Source of the DNA: Coriobacterium glomerans PW2
GTDB lineage: Bacteria; Actinomycetota; Coriobacteriia; Coriobacteriales; Coriobacteriaceae
Reading direction: 5' to 3'
Length of the DNA stretch: 64,000 bases
Assembly (NCBI RefSeq): GCF_000195315.1
Contig: NC_015389.1
Span: forward strand, 1,922,001 to 1,986,000
Shown: positions 1 through 7,071 of the stretch, piece after piece
Layout of the letters: every line of letters starts with the position of its first letter
Numbering within the stretch: the stretch's first letter is position 1
Made by a program: the position numbers and the translations under genes
Notes under the pieces: model-generated
What the model saw: the letters and a program-made list of their open reading frames with translations, nothing else
The model's database searches: none
Told to the model about the DNA's origin: nothing

Positions 1-702
1 CTCGCCGCATGCAGGAAGCGCGGCATCACCGTGTGCAACTGCGCGGGCTACTCGAACGTCTCGGTCGCCGAGCTCACTATCGGGCTCACCATCAGCGTGC
101 TGCGCAAGATCGTGAACGGCGATGCCGCGGTACGCGCCTGCGGGGACGCCGCAGGCCTCACAGGCCGAGAGATCTCGGGCAGAACCGTCGGCATCGTGGG
201 CACCGGACGCATCGGCACCCAGGTCGCACGCTTGTATCGCGCGTTCGGGGCGCGCGTCCTGGGTTTTGCACCGCACCGCAGTCAAGAGGCGATCGACGCG
301 GGCATCGAGTTCACCTCTGAGGAGGAGTTGCTTGAAAGCAGCGATATCGTGACGCTGCATCTGCCGCTCAACGACTCGACGCGCAAGAGCTTCGGCACCG
401 AGCAGCTGGGGCGCATGAAAAGAAGCGCGATCCTCATCAACTGCGCGCGCGGTGCGATCGTGGACAACCAGGCGCTCGCTGACGCCCTGAACGACGGACG
501 AATCGCCGGAGCGGGCATCGACGTCTTCGACATGGAGCCACCGCTGCCGAACGACTACCCGCTCCTGTCGGCCGACAACATCGTTCTCACTCCGCACGTC
601 GCCTTCCTCACGGAGGAGGCGATGGAGCGGCGTGCCAGAATCGAGTTCGACAACGTGACCGCCTACCTCGCAGGCAAGCCGCAAAACGTTATGAAGCTGT
701 AA
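1..702 (+). CDS. D-isomer-specific 2-hydroxyacid dehydrogenase, 3' part
   Basis: NAD-dependent dehydrogenase of the D-2-hydroxyacid/phosphoglycerate dehydrogenase family. The frame is open from base 1, so the gene begins upstream of the window; the first ATG at 31 is internal. Visible: the Rossmann motif GTGRIG, the family signature around NCARGAIVDNQALADAL (Arg then Asp/Glu of the active site), then GAGIDVFDMEPP and the C-terminal TPHVAF with the catalytic His. About 233 codons are present of the usual 310-390, so the N-terminal substrate domain is mostly missing. The substrate (3-phosphoglycerate, lactate or other 2-oxo acid) cannot be decided from this part. Confidence 0.93.
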   Translation, partial: LAACRKRGITVCNCAGYSNVSVAELTIGLTISVLRKIVNGDAAVRACGDAAGLTGREISGRTVGIVGTGRIGTQVARLYRAFGARVLGFAPHRSQEAIDAGIEFTSEEELLESSDIVTLHLPLNDSTRKSFGTEQLGRMKRSAILINCARGAIVDNQALADALNDGRIAGAGIDVFDMEPPLPNDYPLLSADNIVLTPHVAFLTEEAMERRARIEFDNVTAYLAGKPQNVMKL

Positions 703-778
703 GGGAGCACGGAGAGGGACACGGGCACGTCGCGGCGATTGCAATCGCCGTGCGAGGGGGAATGCTGTCGTCACAGAG

Positions 779-808
779 TTGCATCTGGTACAGAAAAGCC
801 TGAATAAA
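779..808 (+). promoter_or_regulatory. candidate promoter of the NimA-like gene
   Basis: TTGCAT at 779-784 and AATAAA at 803-808 are separated by 18 bp, about 60 bp upstream of the ATG at 871. It is the only plausible -35/-10 pair in the gap. Medium-low certainty. Confidence 0.4.
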
Positions 809-870
809 ACTTAGGGACAGCCAGACTCAACGGTACCGATCAATTAAGGCTGGATAGAAGGAAAACGATT

Positions 871-1341
871 ATGTTCCGCGCTATGAGAAGAATCAAGCAG
901 GCTATGCCCGAACAGGAATGCATCGAGATGTTGAAGCGGGAACCCCGAGGAGTTATGGCGATACAAGGGGAGGATGGCTACCCATATGCCTTTCCGCTCA
1001 ACTATATCTACCTAGATGGCAAACTCTACTTCCATTGTGCGAAAACGGGACACAAGCTGGATGCTCTCGCAGCAGATAACCGGGTATCGTTCTGTGTCAT
1101 GGATCAGGGTTACCGCAAAGAAGGGGATTGGGCGCTGACTATTAAAAGCATCGTCATCTTCGGCCGGATACACATGATTGATGACCCGGATGAAACTGTT
1201 CGGCTTGTCCGCCAGCTTGGACAGAAATACTTTCCACCCACAGAATCCGTAGAGGAAGACATCCGCCGCTCGGGAAATAGGGTACAGGTGCTAGAACTTT
1301 GCATCGACCACATGACAGGGAAAACAGTGCACGAAAAATGA
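871..1341 (+). CDS. pyridoxamine 5'-phosphate oxidase-family flavoprotein (NimA-like)
   Basis: A 156-aa split-barrel flavin-binding protein. The pattern from about residue 17 (CIEMLKREPRGVMAIQGEDG, then YPYAFPLNYIYLDGKLYFHC and GHKLDAL, with FCVMD after) is that of the NimA / PNPOx-like group, which are small FMN or heme-binding reductases often linked to nitro-drug reduction in anaerobes. Size fits the family (150-170 aa). The ATG follows a purine-rich GAAGGAAAA. It stands alone between an unrelated dehydrogenase and a repeat-rich gap. The natural substrate is unknown; drug resistance is not implied by sequence alone. Confidence 0.85.
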   Translation: MFRAMRRIKQAMPEQECIEMLKREPRGVMAIQGEDGYPYAFPLNYIYLDGKLYFHCAKTGHKLDALAADNRVSFCVMDQGYRKEGDWALTIKSIVIFGRIHMIDDPDETVRLVRQLGQKYFPPTESVEEDIRRSGNRVQVLELCIDHMTGKTVHEK

Positions 1342-1422
1342 TTTGTCAAGGACGAATAGAGAGCTGACAGGAGGGCTGAGCCGCGACGGGGTCTGCAGAG
1401 CGGGCAAGGTGGGTCATTTCTG

Positions 1423-1497
1423 GTGCAAAAGCGCGGTTTTGGTACAGAAAAGTTTTACTAACCCCCTGGTTTGAGGTAAAAAAACGCGCTTTTGTGA
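1423..1497. repeat. imperfect inverted repeat, possible small mobile-element relic
   Basis: CAAAAGCGCG (1426-1435) and CGCGCTTTTG (1485-1494) are perfect inverted arms about 50 bp apart, with weaker complementarity extending inward. The inner part carries GGTACAGAAAAG, also found at about 787-798 upstream of the previous gene. The AT-rich interior and absence of coding suggest a MITE-like or intergenic repeat unit. No target duplication was identified. Confidence 0.4.
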
Positions 1498-1504
1498 ACT
1501 CGAT

Positions 1505-1536
1505 GAGTCCGTCAACATCAGAGTCCGTCAACATCA
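1505..1536. repeat. perfect tandem duplication of a 16-bp unit
   Basis: GAGTCCGTCAACATCA occurs at 1505-1520 and again immediately at 1521-1536. It lies in a 356-bp gap (1342-1697) in which I see no gene; the only short frames there lack family features. Confidence 0.85.
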
Positions 1537-1618
1537 GTAAGAGATGACCGCGAGAGATCATATTCGAGTGGCCGCTCCGCCCGTGATGACACCATCGAAG
1601 TGATCATGATATTCGGGC

Positions 1619-1667
1619 GTGATCGCGACGCCTTGTCGGCTCAAGGCGGGCGAGGCGTCGCGATCAC
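1619..1667 (-). terminator. large perfect inverted repeat downstream of fucO
   Basis: GTGATCGCGACGCC (1619-1632) pairs with GGCGTCGCGATCAC (1654-1667) over 14 bp; the 21-nt loop can form a small inner stem (CTTG/CAAG). It lies about 30 bp after the fucO stop, where a terminator is expected, but no U-run follows on either strand, so it may instead stabilise the mRNA 3' end. Confidence 0.5.
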
Positions 1668-1697
1668 GTGATCAATAGAGCTGCCCAGCAGCATATC

Positions 1698-2855
1698 CTA
1701 CATCAGCTTGCGGAACAGATCCTTAAGCTCCTCGACGCTCGCCTCGCGCGGATTGCCCGGGGCGCAGGCGTCGGCATGTGCGGACTCGGCCAAGAAGTCC
1801 AGATCTGATTCGGAGAGAGCCTCGAGTTCTGCAGGGATTCCGACATCCTGGCCCAGCTTCTTCACTGCGGCGATCGCCTGCGCACGGCACTCGTCGAGCG
1901 GCATGCCATCGACATCTGCCACGCCCATGGCACGCGCGATCTCGCGATAGCGCTCGCCGGTGCAGCTCGCATTGAACTCCATGACGATAGGAAGCGCCAT
2001 CGCACACGCCACGCCATGCGGGGTGTCATACACCGCACCGAGGGTATGCGCCATGGAGTGCGCGAGTCCCAAGCCGACGTTTGAGAACCCCATGCCGGCG
2101 ATGTACTGAGCAAGCGCCATGCCCTCACGGCCCGATCCCGGCTGCTTCGATTTCGCCTCTGCCACCGCATCGCGCAGATGCTTCGAGATGAGCCTGATGG
2201 CCTCGATATGGAACATATCGGTCATAGCCCATGCGGCTCTTGTGGTATAGCCCTCGATCGCATGGGTGAGCGCATCCATGCCCGTTGCCGCGGTGAGCCC
2301 CACGGGCATGGATGTCATCATATCCGGATCGATCACGGCGACGACTGGTATGTCGTGCGGATCGACGCAGACGAACTTGCGCTTTCGCTCCACATCGGTG
2401 ATCACGTAGTTGATCGTGACCTCCGCAGCGGTCCCGGCTGTCGTGGGAACCGCGATGATGGGCGCACAGGGGTTCTTTGTCGGTGCCACGCCCTCAAGGG
2501 ATCGCACGTCAGAGAACTCGGGATTAGATGCGATGATGCCGATCGCCTTCGCGGTGTCCATGGAGGAACCGCCACCTATAGCGATGATGCAATTCGCTCC
2601 GGACGCGTTGTACGCTTGGACCCCGTGCTGCACGTTCTCAATCGTGGGATTGGGTTTGATGTCCTCGAACAGCTCATAGCAGATGTGCTCGCGATCGAGT
2701 ATGTCGGTCACCTTCGCCGTTACGCCGAACCTCACCAGATCGGGATCGGATGCGACAAACGCGCGCTTGAGGCCACGGGCGCGCATCTCATCGGCAATCG
2801 CCTCGATGGCACCGGAACCATGATAGGAAGTTTCGTTGAGCATGATTCTCTGCAT
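1698..2855 (-). CDS. fucO: lactaldehyde reductase / iron-containing alcohol dehydrogenase
   Basis: Group III iron-dependent alcohol dehydrogenase, 385 aa, very close in sequence to E. coli FucO (MILNET start, AIGGGS, PTTAGTAAEVTINYVITD, FVCVDPHDIP, GMGFSNVGLGL). FucO reduces L-lactaldehyde to 1,2-propanediol with NADH in anaerobic fucose or rhamnose breakdown. The metal ligands are visible: Asp194 and His198 in GMDALTHAIE, His in GLAHSMAHTLG and His in YDTPHGVA. I chose the ATG at 2855 rather than 2873: GAGAGG sits correctly upstream and the product then aligns with the FucO N-terminus. No fucose or rhamnose genes adjoin; lactaldehyde could come from deoxyhexoses released by the glycan loci later in the window (inference). 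Confidence 0.93.
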   Translation of the reverse strand: MQRIMLNETSYHGSGAIEAIADEMRARGLKRAFVASDPDLVRFGVTAKVTDILDREHICYELFEDIKPNPTIENVQHGVQAYNASGANCIIAIGGGSSMDTAKAIGIIASNPEFSDVRSLEGVAPTKNPCAPIIAVPTTAGTAAEVTINYVITDVERKRKFVCVDPHDIPVVAVIDPDMMTSMPVGLTAATGMDALTHAIEGYTTRAAWAMTDMFHIEAIRLISKHLRDAVAEAKSKQPGSGREGMALAQYIAGMGFSNVGLGLAHSMAHTLGAVYDTPHGVACAMALPIVMEFNASCTGERYREIARAMGVADVDGMPLDECRAQAIAAVKKLGQDVGIPAELEALSESDLDFLAESAHADACAPGNPREASVEELKDLFRKLM

Positions 2856-2873
2856 GATCGCAACCTCTCTCAT

Positions 2874-3053
2874 CCAAGTGGACCAAGCGGGCTGCTCAGC
2901 CCTCCCTGTGCTTACTCTACTCTAAATTGCGGCCGGGGTCGAAAATGATTTTCGCTCGCGACAGACAGCGCCTCGTGAGCGCCTTTTGCCCACCCTGCTC
3001 GCTCTCATGCGCATCGCGTCCAACAGCGGTGATGAGGATTGTCCTCGCTCATC
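2874..3053. other. intergenic region upstream of fucO
   Basis: No gene seen. It should contain the fucO promoter on the minus strand, but no convincing -35/-10 pair stands out; open frames here are short and GC-driven. Confidence 0.5.
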
Positions 3054-3329
3054 TCACAGAGCCCTCCACCTGCGACAGAACGGCACCATCAGAGACAGAG
3101 CCGCGCCGAGCGCGCAGATCGCCGCACCCCGTCGCGCGGACAAGCCGGAGGCGCCGCCCGCCGAGGGCAGCTCCGGTGCGACCGAGAAGGCTATGGCGAC
3201 GGCGCGCCCCGATATTCTCGTTGGAATGGTCAGTATGACCAAAGATGCGACAATGGTCGAGCGGAAGCATCCTGCACAGTCCCATGTGTCCTCGTTCCTC
3301 CGCTCAATTACGATAACGGCCACCCGCAC
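3054..3329 (-). pseudogene. possible remnant of a sortase-anchored surface protein C-terminus
   Basis: This 91-codon minus-strand frame ends with features of a cell-wall sorting signal: LPSAGG, then a hydrophobic stretch GAAICALGAALSLMVPF, then the basic tail CRRWRAL and a stop. The upstream part is non-descript and has no clear start, and the neighbouring gene on the same strand is a complete surface protein with its own LPGSG anchor. I read it as the 3' relic of a second surface protein gene. The motif match could be chance in GC-rich DNA. Confidence 0.35.
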
Positions 3330-3342
3330 AGCGGATGGCCGT
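3316..3342 (-). terminator. hairpin downstream of the YDG-repeat surface protein
   Basis: ACGGCCACCCGC (3316-3327), loop ACA, GCGGATGGCCGT (3331-3342): a 12-bp stem with one mismatch, 62 bp after the stop of the surface protein. The U tract is weak on both strands. Confidence 0.5.
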
Positions 3343-3403
3343 ATAGAATCTTACGATTTCGCGAAACCCCGATCACGCGATAGCGACACCGCGTCCCGCG
3401 CGA

Positions 3404-6400
3404 TCAGCCCCGGTGCCGGGCGCCCACCAGACAGATACCCCCAGCTGCCGCCAACGCGACGGCGACGGCGGTTGCAGCCCACGTTGCATCGCCGGAACCG
3501 GGCAAAGCGCCGCCGCGGTGCGGCTGCGTTTTCGCTTTTGCACCGGTCTTACCACCGGTCCTGCCGCCGCTGCTCTTCCCGCCGTCGGTCTTGCCGCCGC
3601 CGTCGGTCTTGCCTCCATCGGTGCCGCCGCCGTCGGTCTTGCCGCCGTCGTCGCCACCGCCCGAATCGGCCGGGGTGATGTCGGCCTTGGCGCTCAGGTG
3701 CGCATCGTCCATCAGGTAGTTCGAGGCGACGGGGCCCTCGCCGATCAGCGAGATCGTCACGTCGACGCGCTTGGCTTTGCCCACCGCGGCATCGGAGAAC
3801 GCCGCCGCGACGGTGTAGTCCTGCTTCGGAGCGAGCCGCTCCTTGCCGACCAAGCCGGAGAAGGCGACGGCTGAGACGGTCGCACTTGTGTTGCCGTCGA
3901 AGACCTTGGAATCCACCTTCGCCGAACTCACTTCGATCGGCTTGCGCTCGATGGTCGCCGTTGTCTTGAATGCGCCGTCGAGGGTGTAGTTTGCAGCCAC
4001 CGAGCTGTCTTGCGAGAGCTTGGCGGTGACGCTGACCTCCTTGTCAGCCCCTGCGTGGGAGTCGGCAAAGGTGCCGGACGCGGTGTAGTCATCCCCCGAG
4101 ACGAGCTGCTCGCCGGCGACGAGGTTCGAGAATGCCAGATCCGAGACGGTCGCGTCGGTGGTCGCGTCGTAGACCTTCGAGTCCGCTTTAGCCTCGCTGA
4201 TCTGAAGCGGGCGCCTGGAGATGTCGCCGCTTGCCATGTAGGGACTGCCCGACAGGGTGTAGTTGCCCGACAGCGGGCCTCCCTCGAGCAGCTCGACGTC
4301 GACCGGCACGTCCTTGCCGTTCGCGGCGCGCGCGTCGCCGAAGGCGGCACTCACCTGATAGTCGGTGCCCTGCGCGAGCTGATCGTCGCCCGCGAGGTTC
4401 TTGAACGTGACGCTGGATACGGTCGCCTCCGTCGTCCCATCATAGACCCGCGTTGCGATGTCCGCGGAGCCCACCGTGATCGGTCGGCGTGTGATATCGG
4501 ACTTCGTCGTGATCGTGCCCGCGATTTTGTAGTTCGCGGCCGCTTGGGAGCCTTCCTTGAGCGTCACGGTGACGGTGACATCCTTGTCGGTAGCCGCTCG
4601 CGCGTCGGCGTAGGCGCCGGAGGCATCGTAATCGGTGCCCGCGACGAGCTTCTCACCTGACGCCAGGCCGCCGAACGTGACCTCGGGGACGGCCGAGACG
4701 GTGGTCGCGTCGTAGACCTTCGGCCCCACGGACGCGATCTTGATGGTGATCTGCCCCGGGTCGACATCGATGGTCGTATCCACGGTGTCGCCTTCCAAGC
4801 TGTAGTTGTGCGACCTACTGTTCAGCGAGGTGCTCCAATTGGTGATCTTCACGGTTGCCGGCCTGTTCGGTCCCGCGTTCGCATCGGCCAGCTTGCCTTG
4901 GAACTCATAGTCGTCCATGACACCGAAGTGCTCCCCCTCCACCGCGTTGTCGAACGTGAAGATCACGTCTTTTGGATTCGGGTAGATGGGAGGGCACCCG
5001 AACACGGTGGAGCCCGTGTAACTCAGATGGAAGAGGATCTTCGCGGACACGAGATGGGTGGGCCGCTTGGTTATGAAGGCCTCATAGCCCTCCAGCTCTG
5101 ACTTCTGATCCGGCTCCTTGTTGGAGACGAACAGCGTGTAGGTCGTCTCGCTGGTGCCCATGCGAGCTATAGGGTCGCTGCGCGCCCAGATCATGTAGCT
5201 GCTTGCATCAGTTGTATGTCTCCCCAGCTCAGACCATATGTGCATGGTCGCATTGCTCCTGTAGGTAAGATGCGGGTGCGCATTGGCCAGCTGCTGGAGG
5301 TCCACCTCGCCGCCGGGCACCGAGAGCGTGAAGTCCTTCAGGGCCAGGGACGTTCCATCGTAGACCTTGCTGCCGCCGTTTTGGGTCACGGCAATCTGGA
5401 ACTTGCCCTGGTTGTAGATGCGATATGGATACTTGTCCTTGGTGGCCGGATCTATGTTGTGCCACGCCACGTGCGGATCTCTGAGGCTCAGATTGTATAT
5501 GTATCCGCAGTCTGTCAGATTCCTGTCTTTCACGCCTGCGGCCTGACCGCCCGCGAAGCATCCCCCCGTGATGTATCCCAGCGACACGTTCAAACCGTTG
5601 CCCGGGTCGATGGGCTTGCCGTTTTTCGAGGAGACGTCAAACCGTCCTCCCGATATCTTGATCAGCTGATCGTACTTGTCGCCTATGCCCGGATCGTCGC
5701 TTTGAGAGTATGCGTTAACGGTGCCGCCCGTGATCGCTATAACGCCTTGGCGCCCAGTTCCAAACTGAAAGTTGGAGCCGATCGCAGCGTCGTGCGCTTC
5801 CGTTCCTTCGTCCCCGTTGCTCGCCGTGACCGTCCCGCCGGAGATGGTAACACCGGTATTTACCCCGTTCTGACCGGACCCGATGCCCGCGCCGTAGGTT
5901 TTGGGACCGAGCGTCTTGCCTTCGACGGTTCCGCCGAAGATCTTGACGGTTCCGGTGTCTCCACTGATGTTCCTCTTCCCGGCGCCGCCGCCGATGCCCG
6001 CGGCGTAGCTCGGCCATCCGCGACCGTCGCACACGCCGGTCACGGTACCGCTCTCGATGTAGATGTTACCACCCGAGTGATGATAGCTGCCTCCGATGCC
6101 CGCGCCCCAGGCACCGAGATGCTTGGGATCGGTGCCAACTCCGACGCAGGTGGCCGTCAGGGACCCGGGCCCGGAAATGTCGATTTCCGGGACGCCCGGT
6201 TGAACGAAATGATCCGTGTACTGAATCTGCAGCCCCGCGTTGTCGCCCGCACTCGTGAGTTTGTTCGTGCCCTTGAGGGTCAGCTTCACGATGGCGCCTT
6301 TGGTGACGCCATCGCGGGTCTCCACCAGCTCCATCGCCGGCTTGCTCGTGTCGCCGCTCTCATCGATGTCGACCCCGTCGAAGGTCAGGTTCGCTTCGAC

Positions 6401-6652
6401 TCCCTTGCCCACGACGATGCTGTCGGTGCCCTTCTGACCCGGAGTCGCCATGGAGAAGGTCAGGGTCGAGGACTTGGTGATCGTGACGGTGCCGTTCGCA
6501 TAGGTGCAGGCGGTCTCGTCGCCGGTCACATGGAGGGAGCCGAACGTCGCGTCGGCGTAGGCGCTCCTGATCGGCACGGCCGCCAGCGCTCCGAGCAGCA
6601 CCAGCCCGACGAGAAGCTGCCGTGAGCGGCTCCTCCGCTTCGTGATATTCAC
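3404..6652 (-). CDS. large LPxTG-like cell-wall-anchored surface protein with YDG repeats
   Basis: A 1082-aa secreted protein. Start is GTG at 6652, preceded by AAAGGGG. Residues 1-34 are a signal peptide (basic KRRSRSR, hydrophobic core, cleavage near SAYADA). Residues about 40-370 form a glycine-rich region with repeated GAGIG/GGTV turns, resembling carbohydrate-binding or adhesin beta-solenoids. A first KVYDGT lies near residue 428; four YDG-type repeats of about 91 aa follow, with KVYDATT, RVYDGTT, KVYDATT and KVFDGNT near 644, 735, 826 and 915. A spacer rich in GGGKTDGG (about 1005-1035) leads to LPGSG, a membrane segment and the tail ARHRG. Together these indicate sortase anchoring. YDG/MBG-like domains are known from bacterial adhesins; the ligand here is unknown. 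The spacer DNA (about 3550-3660) is a short-period repeat prone to length change. Confidence 0.85.
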   Translation of the reverse strand: MNITKRRSRSRQLLVGLVLLGALAAVPIRSAYADATFGSLHVTGDETACTYANGTVTITKSSTLTFSMATPGQKGTDSIVVGKGVEANLTFDGVDIDESGDTSKPAMELVETRDGVTKGAIVKLTLKGTNKLTSAGDNAGLQIQYTDHFVQPGVPEIDISGPGSLTATCVGVGTDPKHLGAWGAGIGGSYHHSGGNIYIESGTVTGVCDGRGWPSYAAGIGGGAGKRNISGDTGTVKIFGGTVEGKTLGPKTYGAGIGSGQNGVNTGVTISGGTVTASNGDEGTEAHDAAIGSNFQFGTGRQGVIAITGGTVNAYSQSDDPGIGDKYDQLIKISGGRFDVSSKNGKPIDPGNGLNVSLGYITGGCFAGGQAAGVKDRNLTDCGYIYNLSLRDPHVAWHNIDPATKDKYPYRIYNQGKFQIAVTQNGGSKVYDGTSLALKDFTLSVPGGEVDLQQLANAHPHLTYRSNATMHIWSELGRHTTDASSYMIWARSDPIARMGTSETTYTLFVSNKEPDQKSELEGYEAFITKRPTHLVSAKILFHLSYTGSTVFGCPPIYPNPKDVIFTFDNAVEGEHFGVMDDYEFQGKLADANAGPNRPATVKITNWSTSLNSRSHNYSLEGDTVDTTIDVDPGQITIKIASVGPKVYDATTVSAVPEVTFGGLASGEKLVAGTDYDASGAYADARAATDKDVTVTVTLKEGSQAAANYKIAGTITTKSDITRRPITVGSADIATRVYDGTTEATVSSVTFKNLAGDDQLAQGTDYQVSAAFGDARAANGKDVPVDVELLEGGPLSGNYTLSGSPYMASGDISRRPLQISEAKADSKVYDATTDATVSDLAFSNLVAGEQLVSGDDYTASGTFADSHAGADKEVSVTAKLSQDSSVAANYTLDGAFKTTATIERKPIEVSSAKVDSKVFDGNTSATVSAVAFSGLVGKERLAPKQDYTVAAAFSDAAVGKAKRVDVTISLIGEGPVASNYLMDDAHLSAKADITPADSGGGDDGGKTDGGGTDGGKTDGGGKTDGGKSSGGRTGGKTGAKAKTQPHRGGALPGSGDATWAATAVAVALAAAGGICLVGARHRG

Positions 6653-6983
6653 ATGTTCCCCTTTCGCGATCCTGATTCACGCGAGCCGCAGCTTCACCCG
6701 AGTCGGCTCGGGTCGCGATCACGCCGTCACCTGACGTGTACCCGAATCCGAGAAGGGTCATACGCGTTCAGAAAAAGCCCCCCCCCTGCGGAGAGCGTAT
6801 CGCCATCGCGGTCGGCGACATGCGGCTCGATGGTTTTGCGGATCGAAGACTTCTGCTCCCTGTCAGGTGATCGAGCAGCTGGAGAGGTGGCACTCGGGTC
6901 GATTGCGGGTGCAATCGAGGTGCCGTTGCAAGCGACCACCACAAAGCGTTGTGTCGGACACGGCCCGCAGATGACATCAGATC
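6653..6983. other. upstream region of the surface protein gene
   Basis: No gene seen. It holds an inverted repeat, ACCCGAG (6696-6702) with CTCGGGT (6707-6713), in the 5' leader, and a nine-base homopolymer at 6778-6786. The surface-protein promoter should lie here on the minus strand. Confidence 0.5.
6778..6786 (-). repeat. poly-G tract of nine upstream of surface protein gene
   Basis: Nine consecutive C on the plus strand (G on the coding strand), about 126 bp before the GTG start, next to an A5/T5 run. It lies where a promoter or leader would be. Such tracts are common slipped-strand phase-variation sites upstream of surface genes, but no variation can be seen in one sequence. Confidence 0.6.
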
Positions 6984-7020
6984 AAAAAAAACGCCCCATC
7001 CGCACAGGCGAATGGGGCGC
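6984..7020 (-). terminator. rho-independent terminator of PFOR
   Basis: On the minus strand GCGCCCCATTCGC pairs with GCGGATGGGGCG (6992-7020, one mismatch, short loop), followed at once by eight U (6984-6991). It lies about 50 bp after the nifJ stop. Confidence 0.95.
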
Positions 7021-7071
7021 TGCTAGCTCCGGCGGCAGGACTGTCGCCGGAGCCGTTGCTCGAAGGTCGGT

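Noticed and set aside
3404-6652. Reading the glycine-rich turns and YDG repeats as a new repeat or CRISPR-like DNA array
   Set aside because: The repeats are protein-level, about 91 codons apart, and diverged at DNA level; no spacer-repeat regularity.
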